The notes under the pieces: generated by a model
Told to the model about the DNA's origin: nothing
What the model saw: only the letters and a program-made list of their open reading frames with translations
Databases searched by the model: none
Shown: positions 26,702 through 33,913 of the stretch, one piece after another
Layout: the number at the start of each line of letters is the position of its first letter
How positions within the stretch are numbered: position 1 is the first letter of the stretch
Assembly: GCA_049889215.1 (NCBI GenBank)
Contig: JBMHDV010000022.1
Coordinates: 1 to 41,139, forward strand
Length of the DNA stretch: 41,139 bases
From: UBA817 sp049889215
GTDB taxonomy: Bacteria > Margulisbacteria > Marinamargulisbacteria > UBA817
Reading direction: 5' to 3'
Position numbers and translations under genes: made by a program

Positions 26702-26794
26702 TATCGTCTCCTTTTGGAGTGTATTATGACACAAACATATAAAATATATAACTTTAATTTGACGAAAATGATTTGAATCTATGACAATAAGAAT

Positions 26795-27307
26795 ATGGAT
26801 ATTGTTTATGATTATTGGTTTGGAGAACAACTGCAAACCGTTATACCCACAATTGCTGAATTTAGAAAACAGGTATTGGGTCAGCAAGATCAAATGGAGC
26901 AACAATCATTGTCAGAAGAGATTAATTATTTGCAACATTATTTAGATAGTGAAGCAATGGTTATTGTGGCAAATGATTGCGGTTCAATTGTTGGTTATGC
27001 ATCATTAATTTCAAATATTAGTGCTCATGAAAACTGTCAGATGTTTTCCTATTATGGGGATGATGTTTTATTAACTGAAGGGCCTTTAGTACACGAGTCA
27101 TATCGAGGACAAGGGATTGGTACTGGATTGTTTTCTGAATTAATATCCATTTGCCAAGAAAAAGATATTGAAATTATGCTCTGTGATCCTGATAATCTAC
27201 GTATTGCTCAGGATAATAGTGCATCAGAACAATTGATTAAATCGTTTAATTTTGAATTGATCGATGTAAATAAAGGGACGATCTATAAAAGAGATATTAA
27301 TTTATAG
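26795..27307 (+). CDS. GNAT family N-acetyltransferase
   Basis: 170 residues. The acetyl-CoA-binding motif A is visible as GPLVHESYRGQGIGTGLFSELI near residues 90-111 (RGQGIG matches R/QxxGxG/A), preceded by the strand MVIVANDCGSIVGYASLIS. The substrate is unknown. Divergent from the beta-barrel gene with 93 bases between. Upstream, TTGACG (26759-26764) and GACAAT (26783-26788, 6 bases from the ATG) could form another leaderless promoter, with an 18-base spacer and an imperfect -10. Its stop overlaps the convergent rpiB stop by 11 bases. Confidence 0.8.
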   Translation: MDIVYDYWFGEQLQTVIPTIAEFRKQVLGQQDQMEQQSLSEEINYLQHYLDSEAMVIVANDCGSIVGYASLISNISAHENCQMFSYYGDDVLLTEGPLVHESYRGQGIGTGLFSELISICQEKDIEIMLCDPDNLRIAQDNSASEQLIKSFNFELIDVNKGTIYKRDINL

Positions 27308-27734
27308 GTGTTTTTGGAGCGTCCAGTAAAGCCAGGCGATCAACGTGTCTCCCTGACTCGAAGTCCGTATCTAACCATTTCTGGATAATTAAGGTGGCAT
27401 CTTCGCTTGATAGGGTTCTCCCTCCTAAACAAAGAACATTCGCATTGTTATGAGCTTTTGCCATCTCTGCAGTAAAGGAATCATAAACTAAGGCGGCACG
27501 TATGCCATCATAACGATTAGCTCTAATGCTGATTCCAATGCCAGTTCCACAAATTAATATTCCTTTGGTTGCCTCATCAGATAAGATGCCTTTGCATAAT
27601 TTATCTGCAAATAACGGGTAATCCACCCGATCAGCAGAGTGAGTGCCAACATCCTTAAACGTTAGATGATTTAATTGCTCTTTAATGGCTTCTTTAAGCT
27701 CATAGCCGCCATGATCTGCTGCGATTAATATCAT
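27297..27734 (-). CDS. rpiB: Ribose-5-phosphate isomerase B
   Basis: 145 residues, standard RpiB/LacAB family. ADHGG at residues 6-10, ICGTGIGISI at 61-70 with the catalytic Cys at 62, NRYDGIRAAL, and AKAHNNANVLCLGGRTL. It interconverts ribose-5- and ribulose-5-phosphate in the pentose phosphate pathway and so feeds the transketolase encoded at 8169. RpiB is chosen over LacA/B because no lactose or tagatose genes are nearby. Single gene with a clear leaderless promoter. Confidence 0.93.
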   Translation of the reverse strand: MILIAADHGGYELKEAIKEQLNHLTFKDVGTHSADRVDYPLFADKLCKGILSDEATKGILICGTGIGISIRANRYDGIRAALVYDSFTAEMAKAHNNANVLCLGGRTLSSEDATLIIQKWLDTDFESGRHVDRLALLDAPKTPIN

Positions 27735-27740
27735 AGATTA

Positions 27741-27769
27741 AAAATACAATAAATTACTGTAACAAACAA
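27741..27769 (-). promoter_or_regulatory. Promoter of rpiB (leaderless)
   Basis: On the minus strand: TTGTTT (27764-27769), 17 bases, TATTTT (27741-27746), 6 bases, ATG at 27734. Confidence 0.65.
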
Positions 27770-27837
27770 CCAAGCAATTGGTTCAATAATCGACGTTCAG
27801 AAGATTAGAGTCATTTAAATGGTTGATTCGAATAAGC

Positions 27838-28404
27838 TTATTTTTTTTTGGTTATCTTAGTCCAGTGGGAAGGCCTTGGTTTTTTTTGGATCTTTGAACT
27901 TAAACGAACAAAAGCAAGACGACCTTCTTTTGCAAATAACCGCTGAATAAACGTTTCAATCCAAGCTGGTTTATCTTCATCAGCTAAGATATGGTGATCA
28001 AATGACAGGTTTCCTGATCCAATAATGGCATAGATAATTAATATAAATAAAACCAATGCTGTTAATTCAATATTTTGGTTAGTAGAAAACAATGCCTCTT
28101 TTGAATGAACCAAGCCCAAAGCCCCAGTTAAAACTGGAATCTGAATTAGAGCACCAACACGCGTTAATAAACCAACAGTTAACAGTAACCCTCCAACTAA
28201 ATGAGCTGAAATAACATAGTGTGATATAAATGATTCAATAATATTAAGTTGACCTTGAGTTAAAAAGAAAACTAAATCTTGAGGGTTTGTCATAAAGTGA
28301 ATTCCTTTAATGAATAATGCCACTCCAATGTAAACTCGCAGTAATTCAATTGCATTTTCATATTTTGAATGTTTAATAGCTGTTTTAATTAGTCGTTGAA
28401 TCAC
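27838..28404 (-). CDS. DoxX family membrane protein
   Basis: 188 residues with a GTG start at 28404. A good Shine-Dalgarno (AAGGAG) sits 8 bases before it, which supports the start. Four hydrophobic segments (about 25-40, 57-80, 85-105, 112-132) match the DoxX layout, with LLRVYIGVALFIKGIHF near 21-37 and HLVGGLLLTVGLLTRVGALIQIPVL in the middle. The C-terminal tail is basic (KKPRPSHWTKITKKK). DoxX proteins are inner-membrane proteins of mostly unknown role, sometimes tied to redox stress or thiosulfate oxidation. No functional clue from neighbours. Confidence 0.8.
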   Translation of the reverse strand: MIQRLIKTAIKHSKYENAIELLRVYIGVALFIKGIHFMTNPQDLVFFLTQGQLNIIESFISHYVISAHLVGGLLLTVGLLTRVGALIQIPVLTGALGLVHSKEALFSTNQNIELTALVLFILIIYAIIGSGNLSFDHHILADEDKPAWIETFIQRLFAKEGRLAFVRLSSKIQKKPRPSHWTKITKKK

Positions 28405-28450
28405 TATGAAACTCCTTATAATATTGGTTGATTACATTATCGATATAGTT

Positions 28451-28479
28451 TTGCGTAAAATTTAGCATTAAAGTAATAT
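28451..28479 (+). promoter_or_regulatory. Promoter of the DUF423 gene (leaderless)
   Basis: TTGCGT (28451-28456), exactly 17 bases, TAATAT (28474-28479), 6 bases, ATG at 28486. The cleanest example of the leaderless architecture in this window. Confidence 0.75.
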
Positions 28480-28485
28480 GCAATT

Positions 28486-28854
28486 ATGAATACAGGTGTT
28501 TTTTCGGTTGTATATTGTGCAATTTCTATCATACTTGGAGCCTATTTTCAGCATGGTCTGGATCATGGTGTTACGATGGAACAAAAAGTCTCATTAAGCG
28601 TAGCTACTCGATATTTATTTTATGTTGGCATTATTGGCTTAATAATATTTTTTTCAAAACCTCAATGGGAATGGTCAAATAAAAATCTTATTTTAATACT
28701 CGTATCTGGTGGAATATTCTCATTTAGTATCATTGGATTGGTTTTATTTAATTTAAAGTTTCTTGGACCATTAACTCCAATTGGCGGAATAGGAATTATT
28801 ATTGGATTACTAATTTGGGCACGATTAATTGCTAAACATGGCCGATCAAATTAA
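28486..28854 (+). CDS. DUF423 (YgdD-like) membrane protein
   Basis: 122 residues with four predicted membrane helices (about 4-20, 42-60, 68-90, 96-115). The family pattern is clear: LGAYFQHGL near residue 17 (usual 'GAFGAHGL'), the KVSLSVATRYLFYVG stretch near 34-48, and LGPLTPIGGIGIIIG near 93-107. The function of the family is unknown. Its stop overlaps the convergent rhodanese stop by 4 bases. Confidence 0.85.
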   Translation: MNTGVFSVVYCAISIILGAYFQHGLDHGVTMEQKVSLSVATRYLFYVGIIGLIIFFSKPQWEWSNKNLILILVSGGIFSFSIIGLVLFNLKFLGPLTPIGGIGIIIGLLIWARLIAKHGRSN

Positions 28855-29264
28855 CGTTCATTTTTAGGATTGGGAGTCAGTGTATTGAAGGTTTTTTTCC
28901 ACTCAACAATGCCCCCTGCCATGTTAAACAGACGTTTAAACCCATTTTCTTTTAGATAATCAAGAGCATGCTGACTTCGGCGTCCAGAATGGCAATAAAT
29001 TAAATATGTTTTCTCTTTATCTAAATTTAATAGCGAAGCTTTATCATTCACAATATCGCGATGAATTGCATTTAAAATGTGCCCATTATTAAATTCTTCT
29101 ACCGTTCTAACATCTAATATTTTAAAGTTTTCATTTCCATTTTGTTGAAGGATAAGATTATGAGCCATTCCAACTTGAATGGTTTGTGCTGATAATGGTG
29201 TTTCGTTTGTTTTACAACTCATAAAAAATATGCAGATTAAGAGGAATGTAAAATATCGGATCAT
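28851..29264 (-). CDS. Rhodanese-domain lipoprotein
   Basis: 137 residues from ATG 29264. A frame from 29297 exists, but the shorter start has TATACT 7 bases upstream and yields a proper lipoprotein signal (MIRYFTFLLICIFFMSC, lipid-modified Cys at 17). The rhodanese domain follows: ILDVRTVEEFNNGHI at about 49-63 and the active-site loop CHSGRRS with Cys at 91. It is predicted to be a periplasmic sulfur-transfer or thiol protein tethered to a membrane. Substrate unknown. Single gene convergent with DUF423. Confidence 0.88.
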   Translation of the reverse strand: MIRYFTFLLICIFFMSCKTNETPLSAQTIQVGMAHNLILQQNGNENFKILDVRTVEEFNNGHILNAIHRDIVNDKASLLNLDKEKTYLIYCHSGRRSQHALDYLKENGFKRLFNMAGGIVEWKKTFNTLTPNPKNER

Positions 29265-29271
29265 AATATTC

Positions 29272-29277
29272 AGTATA
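29272..29277 (-). promoter_or_regulatory. -10 box of the rhodanese gene
   Basis: TATACT on the minus strand ends 7 bases before ATG 29264. The hexamer 17 bases upstream is GAATTG (29295-29300), a weak -35. It decides the start over the ATG at 29297, which lies upstream of this box. Confidence 0.55.
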
Positions 29278-29373
29278 CAAAAAAAAGAAGAAATCAATTC
29301 AAAAAAATGAATTTATGTTTAAGATTAAAGAATTTTGGGTACGTACAATTCAGGTAGTAAGGAGGGAATACCG

Positions 29374-29886
29374 ATGAATTCTTTAATCGAACAAAAAGCA
29401 CAGAGTATATATAGCCAATTTTCAAAGGCACCAATTATTGAAATGGTTCAATATATGGTTGATCAAAGCGTGGATGCTCAATTGTTGCATCAATTAAAAT
29501 TAATTGATAGGAAGTGCCACAAAAATCCGCACGTAAAATCATATGCAGAACGAATTTATGCCAGTTATGAACGCATATGCAAAGTATTGGTTACTTACCC
29601 AAAGCTACAGTTTAAAAATTGTCAGTTTTTAACAAAAAAAGAGAAACTACCATTGTTAATTAAAGAATATTCATCAGACCCAGAATTGGATCAAACAACG
29701 ATGACAGTTATCTTAACAATTTTAAATACGGCACTCCTTTATGGGATCGAAGCAAATGATGAGAACATTCTTAAAATTTCCAATTATCTCAATAAAAAAG
29801 AGGAGCAAAATAAACTTATTGAACTATTAAAAGATGCTTGTGGTGAAGATTATTCCTCGTATATTAAAAAATCATTGATGAGATAA
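29374..29886 (+). CDS. Uncharacterised small helical protein
   Basis: 170 residues from ATG 29374. An in-frame ATG at 29335 precedes it, but AAGGAGGG with a 7-base gap marks 29374 as the start, and a TACAAT -10 candidate lies at 29344-29349. No signal peptide or membrane segment. The sequence is helical and charged, with a CHKNPHVKSYAERIYASYERICKVL stretch and a C-terminal KKEEQNKLIELLKDACGEDYSSYIKKSL. I recognise no family. It converges with the beta-barrel-like gene (15-base overlap at the stops). The strong ribosome-binding site suggests good translation. Confidence 0.65.
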   Translation: MNSLIEQKAQSIYSQFSKAPIIEMVQYMVDQSVDAQLLHQLKLIDRKCHKNPHVKSYAERIYASYERICKVLVTYPKLQFKNCQFLTKKEKLPLLIKEYSSDPELDQTTMTVILTILNTALLYGIEANDENILKISNYLNKKEEQNKLIELLKDACGEDYSSYIKKSLMR

Positions 29887-30990
29887 ATCAATTGAGAAAT
29901 CTAACCACATATTTAATTCAGATGGGTGTATTGATTGCTGACCACGAATATATTGGCTTAGTTTGTACCTCCAATATATTGAATTTGAAATAAGCGGCTG
30001 TGAAACAACCAAATTTATTTCTGAGCCTAAATCTTTAGTTAAGGTGCCATTCCTAAATAAATAACCATGAACACCAATGCTTTGTTTAGACTCTAACTGT
30101 GTTTGAAAACTTAATTTGAAGGAGCGGAAATCCTCACTAAAACCATGAATGATATTGGGTTGGAAGATATTTGAATATCCATCCCATGAATGACCACTAC
30201 TAAATGGCGCAATGAATTGGCCATATACATCTGTTGAGCCACTAAAAAATCGAGATCCAATGGTTAATTTAGCGTCTGTGGAATAGATGTTATAATCAAA
30301 ATCATAATAATAGCTTTGTTTGGTTAAACTGGACTGTTTTGATTGAATTGAAGGGGTTTTTTGTAGACCTAATGAAGCAGAAAATAATTCAGATTGGGTT
30401 GAAATGAAATATGTATCCCCGATATCCTCTAATATAAATGTAGCCAAAGATAAATGCTGATAGGGTGTTATTTCAAAAATATAGCCTCCCTTTTTAAAGT
30501 GATGGGTTGTTTCAGATCCACTATTTAAGTAAGAGAATAGGGTGAAAAACCGGAAGTTATAGTCGGATGAATTAAAACTGAATTGATTAAATACACGCGG
30601 TGTGAAATTGAATTTTGAGTCTGAAATAAATTGCCCATTGTGAAATGAAAGCCGTTTTCGACCAACGCTTAAAATGCCCCATGACATCTCTTGATTTACA
30701 TGGAACTGTGATAACCTTGTTATGGAACTTTGAGTATTGATATGTCGAGCTTGATGAGTGAATTCAATCAAAGGGGTGAAATTTAAATATCGAGTAATTT
30801 TAGGAAATGTAAGCGTATTACCAATGGATGACATAACTTGCCAATCTGTGGGGGTATTTTGATTATAAATAAGTCGAGTTGTGACTTTAACATCTGATTG
30901 TATATCATTCAGTATATAATTTGCGATTTGATTCTTCACTGAATAACAATTTAAAGTGAATAGTAGTACAAATAAAATATTCCGTATCAT
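29872..30990 (-). CDS. Putative outer-membrane beta-barrel (porin-like) protein
   Basis: 372 residues with an N-terminal signal peptide (MIRNILFVLLFTLNCYS). The mature protein is dominated by alternating aromatic and polar strands (YNFRFFTLFSYLNSGSETTHHF; LSLATFILEDIGDTYFISTQSELFSASLGL; SFKLSFQTQLESKQSIGVHGYLF), which suggests an alginate-export or porin-like barrel of about 16 strands. The C-terminus ends LDFSIDLSHQ rather than in Phe. Assignment is from strand pattern only; no specific family or substrate. Leaderless promoter (TAAAAT 6 bases before the ATG). Confidence 0.6.
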   Translation of the reverse strand: MIRNILFVLLFTLNCYSVKNQIANYILNDIQSDVKVTTRLIYNQNTPTDWQVMSSIGNTLTFPKITRYLNFTPLIEFTHQARHINTQSSITRLSQFHVNQEMSWGILSVGRKRLSFHNGQFISDSKFNFTPRVFNQFSFNSSDYNFRFFTLFSYLNSGSETTHHFKKGGYIFEITPYQHLSLATFILEDIGDTYFISTQSELFSASLGLQKTPSIQSKQSSLTKQSYYYDFDYNIYSTDAKLTIGSRFFSGSTDVYGQFIAPFSSGHSWDGYSNIFQPNIIHGFSEDFRSFKLSFQTQLESKQSIGVHGYLFRNGTLTKDLGSEINLVVSQPLISNSIYWRYKLSQYIRGQQSIHPSELNMWLDFSIDLSHQ

Positions 30991-30996
30991 ACGCTC

Positions 30997-31002
30997 ATTT
31001 TA
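30997..31002 (-). promoter_or_regulatory. -10 box of the porin-like gene (leaderless)
   Basis: TAAAAT on the minus strand ends 6 bases before ATG 30990. The -35 candidate 17 bases upstream (31020-31025, TAATGC) is poor. Confidence 0.5.
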
Positions 31003-31028
31003 GCATATTTTTTTATGGTGCATTAAAC

Positions 31029-31057
31029 TTGTGCTTCATCAACTTATTTGGTTTAAT
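31029..31057 (+). promoter_or_regulatory. Promoter of the 31066 gene (near-leaderless)
   Basis: TTGTGC (31029-31034), 17 bases, TTTAAT (31052-31057), 8 bases, ATG at 31066. The +1 would fall on or a base or two before the ATG. Confidence 0.55.
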
Positions 31058-31065
31058 GAATTTGT

Positions 31066-31494
31066 ATGGGATTATCTAGAATTAACTTAAAAATAGTAAA
31101 CAAACCGAGAATAGATCCATCTCGGACCAAAGGTATAGTTCATGCAGAACAATTATTTGTTTCTAAAGACTATGGTTCACTTAAAGATATCAAAGATCAA
31201 ATAACAAGGTTTTTAGCATTGTTAGAATCAATTATAATGCCCCAATCTGACAAGATTAAACTAAGTCTTGCTCTTTCAATTAACGACTTTTGTATTCAGC
31301 TTCACATAGAAAGCATAAATAAAAATAATGATGTCAAAACCCAGTTGAATACGGATTGGTTCAAAGTCGTTGATCAATACAATCAGTTAAAAAGAACCAT
31401 TCCAGTCTCTCAACAACATGATATTGAAAAGGCATGGATTTCTCTGTCTCCTAAAATATCAGGGTATCTATTATCTCTTTCAAACTCAAAATAG
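31066..31494 (+). CDS. Uncharacterised 142-residue protein
   Basis: Soluble, lysine-rich, without signal peptide or membrane helix. N-terminus MGLSRINLKIVNKPRIDPSR is basic; the rest is predicted helical (KDIKDQITRFLALLESIIMPQ; DVKTQLNTDWFKVVDQYNQLKRTI). I recognise no family. The well-placed promoter and a clean open frame support a real gene. 75 bases separate it from the downstream lipoprotein gene on the same strand. Confidence 0.55.
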   Translation: MGLSRINLKIVNKPRIDPSRTKGIVHAEQLFVSKDYGSLKDIKDQITRFLALLESIIMPQSDKIKLSLALSINDFCIQLHIESINKNNDVKTQLNTDWFKVVDQYNQLKRTIPVSQQHDIEKAWISLSPKISGYLLSLSNSK

Positions 31495-31534
31495 TGAGTA
31501 ATTCAAAAATAATGTTTTAAATCTTCACTCTGTG

Positions 31535-31552
31535 GGAATAACAAACTATTCC
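31535..31552 (+). repeat. Small inverted repeat before the lipoprotein gene
   Basis: GGAATA-ACAAAC-TATTCC, a perfect 6-bp stem, 18 bases upstream of ATG 31570. It could be a protein site or a leader hairpin; it has no T run, so it is not a terminator. Confidence 0.35.
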
Positions 31553-31569
31553 AAGAGATATGAGGGTTT

Positions 31570-32379
31570 ATGAAGCATATTTTATTAATGTTTTTGATTG
31601 CTGTTATGGGGTGTACAAGTCAACGTTATAATCTTAGTGAGAATCAAACAAGTGGGTTCTACTTTTCAACATCTTCAGGCGGAGTTTATCAGTATGATGG
31701 AACCATCTCAAAAGTGTCTGGTTTAAACGTGAATTCAATAGAGTCTCTCCAAGAAGAAAATGTTTTTGCAACAACACAAACAGCTCTATCATTTATTGGT
31801 ATTAACAATGATAAAAAACAGTTTATCGAAGTCGATGATCGTATCGTTGTATCAACAATATCAAATGATCAAATGAAAACATTTTATGTTAATCAAGAGG
31901 GGCAGTTGAAAATTTACCACAATCAAACTCAACTTGTCGAAGATTTAGGGGTCCAGCTGTTTCCACTGCCAAAACAGCTTATTTTTTCAGAGCGATATCA
32001 GAAATTAATTTATCATGATCAACAGAATATATTCGAAATCCATGTGTCATCAAAATTTCGGCAAAAAGTCACTAAAAAAATCTTTCCAATTAATTCCATT
32101 GCATTTGATGAGAATATGAATGATATCTATTTTTCAACATCAACGAATGGTCGAATTTATCGTATAAACTTAGGAACTCATTATCTTTATTCAATACATC
32201 ATTCGGTATCGGTGAATGGAAGTAGTATTGCTTATGATAAACATCAGCACACACTTTATTTTTCGCGTGGAAATGGTCGTGATACACAAGTGAAGTGCAT
32301 TGACTTAGACACAAAAGATGAACACTTGGTTACAACACTTTACAATACTGCTTACATTAAAAACTTAAGGTTGCGTTAA
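31570..32379 (+). CDS. Putative lipoprotein with beta-propeller-like repeats
   Basis: 269 residues. Lipoprotein signal MKHILLMFLIAVMGC with lipid-modified Cys at 15. The mature part carries recurring strand motifs, FYFSTSSGGVYQYDG near residue 27, IYFSTSTNGRIYRINL near 180 and LYFSRGNGRDTQVKCIDL near 222, as in beta-propeller proteins of the SMP-30/YncE or LDL-receptor YWTD kind. Function unknown. A GAGGG lies 4 bases before the ATG. Its stop overlaps the convergent operon's last gene by 15 bases. Confidence 0.6.
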   Translation: MKHILLMFLIAVMGCTSQRYNLSENQTSGFYFSTSSGGVYQYDGTISKVSGLNVNSIESLQEENVFATTQTALSFIGINNDKKQFIEVDDRIVVSTISNDQMKTFYVNQEGQLKIYHNQTQLVEDLGVQLFPLPKQLIFSERYQKLIYHDQQNIFEIHVSSKFRQKVTKKIFPINSIAFDENMNDIYFSTSTNGRIYRINLGTHYLYSIHHSVSVNGSSIAYDKHQHTLYFSRGNGRDTQVKCIDLDTKDEHLVTTLYNTAYIKNLRLR

Positions 32380-33162
32380 TGTGTCATCTGCCCAAGAAAT
32401 CAAATTCATTTCATTAGGCCCACCCCAATGCCCACGATAGTAGTATGGTGGCTTTGCTGAAAAAACATAAAAATGGCGATGATTATAAATAAATCCTTGC
32501 CAACCAGTTACTTTTAGTGAATAGACGAAAACCTCCTCATTAAATGATCGAAAGAAAGCTTCAAGTTTTGGGGAAAGTGTGTACCGATCAAAAAAAGGTA
32601 GCACATTACTTGTTTTCTTTTTTAAGATTGCGACAGGAACTTTTAATCCCATATGCTGAACGGAAAATTCAGCTGTAAATGTCGATTCAGCTGAATTGCA
32701 AAGTACTTGTAAGATAGGGATAATTGAAAATGAGTCAATGGTATTTTTTGTGTAATACACACCTTTGTGCTTTAGTTTTTCTTTATTCTCATAATAAGAA
32801 AAGACAACCTCATCGTAGGTGTTTCTAAGTGCAATACGTTCATCATAGCCAACTTTTTCTTTTAGTGCAGAATCATGAACAGTAAATGTAGATTGCATTA
32901 CAGCATAGTTGGAAGATAGACGTAAGCTTGACGATGTGACTGGGGTTTTTACATCAATTTCTAATCCCACTTTAGATGGTGTAAATGACATTTTATAATC
33001 AAAGCTATTATTTTCATTTGCATTATAAATTTTTCCTAAAGATGTGTACTGTTGGAAATTTTTGACAGATTTCGATGCAAGTAGATTTTCTATCGATGAT
33101 GTTGCTGCAGCATTAAGGATGGCTACGTGTAAAATTAAGTAACTCAGTGTTATTTTAATCAT
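32365..33162 (-). CDS. Exported protein of the lipid-modification operon (DUF3108-like)
   Basis: 265 residues from ATG 33162. The frame is open up to 33330, but the shorter start has an 8-base overlap with the preceding stop and a signal peptide (MIKITLSYLILHVAILNAAA). Features such as YKMSFTPSKVGLEIDV, then KHKGVYYTKNTIDSFSIIPILQVL and LKVPVAILKK recall the DUF3108 family of periplasmic proteins, but I hold this loosely. The C-terminal third contains YNHRHFYVFSAKPPYYYRGHWGG. Last gene of a four-gene operon with flavoprotein, CFA-like and DUF1295 genes, so it may handle or sense the modified lipid in the envelope. Confidence 0.6.
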   Translation of the reverse strand: MIKITLSYLILHVAILNAAATSSIENLLASKSVKNFQQYTSLGKIYNANENNSFDYKMSFTPSKVGLEIDVKTPVTSSSLRLSSNYAVMQSTFTVHDSALKEKVGYDERIALRNTYDEVVFSYYENKEKLKHKGVYYTKNTIDSFSIIPILQVLCNSAESTFTAEFSVQHMGLKVPVAILKKKTSNVLPFFDRYTLSPKLEAFFRSFNEEVFVYSLKVTGWQGFIYNHRHFYVFSAKPPYYYRGHWGGPNEMNLISWADDTLTQP

Positions 33163-33913
33163 GGTTAACTTTCCAAGGAAAAAAGTAAGATGTTTCTCGT
33201 TGATATGTTTTAAAATCAGATTTGTAACGTTCAATGCTTGAGGATTCTGTAATACGGCCAGTAATAAAATAAGTGATAATAAAGATAGATAATGGACCAA
33301 TGAATGAAATGAAACTACCTGGGTTTCCAATAAATGTTACTGAAATGCCAATCCAAACCAATGTTTCAAAAAAATAATTAGGGTGTCGTGAATACTTCCA
33401 AAGCCCTTGTTTCATTAAACCATTCGAGTTTTTTTTATGAGTATACAGTTGAAAATCTGCAATGGTTTCACCAAGAAGCCCAAGAAAGAATATGCAGCTA
33501 CCAACAATTATGCATGACATATTTAAATTGGGAGTTAATATTATTGGGTAAATTGTGAATAAAAAAAGAGCCTGCATTGGCGCTTGAATCATCGCATGCT
33601 TAAAGGCGAGTCGAAAATAAGATGACGTTCGTTGTTTTTCATATCTTCGATCAGTAAAGTCGTTTAATATTCGAGTATAAAATAAAAAACAACTTAAACG
33701 GATGCCCCAAAGGGTAACCATAATTATTGGCGCAGACATAATTATTTCAGGTGAAAAAAACCAGGTTGAAACCAGTATACTAAAGCAAATCCCAATACTC
33801 CAAAAAACATCCATAAGGTGAGGTTTCTTTGTGAGTGAAATCAGCGGTGTGACAAGTATTAGTGTGCCAATGCAAATAAAAAATCCAAAAAATATAAATT
33901 CAATTAATTGCAT
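33155..33913 (-). CDS. DUF1295 (steroid 5-alpha-reductase-like) membrane protein
   Basis: 252 residues with about seven hydrophobic segments. The C-terminal signature of the DUF1295/isoprenylcysteine-methyltransferase-like superfamily is clear: KQGLWKYSRHPNYFFETLVWIGIS near 170-195, followed by TESSSIERYKSDFKTYQRETSYFFPW at the end. The RHPNYF motif probably binds a nucleotide cofactor (NADPH in steroid reductases). It often occurs next to cyclopropane-synthase-like genes, so it may reduce or alter an acyl chain. It overlaps the fusion gene upstream by 10 bases and the exported-protein gene downstream by 8. Confidence 0.85.
   Translation of the reverse strand: MQLIEFIFFGFFICIGTLILVTPLISLTKKPHLMDVFWSIGICFSILVSTWFFSPEIIMSAPIIMVTLWGIRLSCFLFYTRILNDFTDRRYEKQRTSSYFRLAFKHAMIQAPMQALFLFTIYPIILTPNLNMSCIIVGSCIFFLGLLGETIADFQLYTHKKNSNGLMKQGLWKYSRHPNYFFETLVWIGISVTFIGNPGSFISFIGPLSIFIITYFITGRITESSSIERYKSDFKTYQRETSYFFPWKVNHD

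Noticed and set aside
26702..26905. N-terminal extension of the small beta-barrel gene to an ATG at 26905
   Set aside because: It would overlap the divergent acetyltransferase by over 100 bases and bury the signal peptide; the ATG at 26701 has a Shine-Dalgarno and a proper signal peptide.
27832..27846. AATAAGCTTATT followed by T as a plus-strand terminator
   Set aside because: No plus-strand gene ends nearby, the stem is only A/T around AGCT, and the T run is lysine codons at the 3' end of the DoxX gene.
33163..33330. N-terminal extension of the exported protein gene to an ATG at 33330
   Set aside because: It would overlap the DUF1295 gene by 176 bases. ATG 33162 gives an 8-base overlap like its neighbours and a signal peptide.
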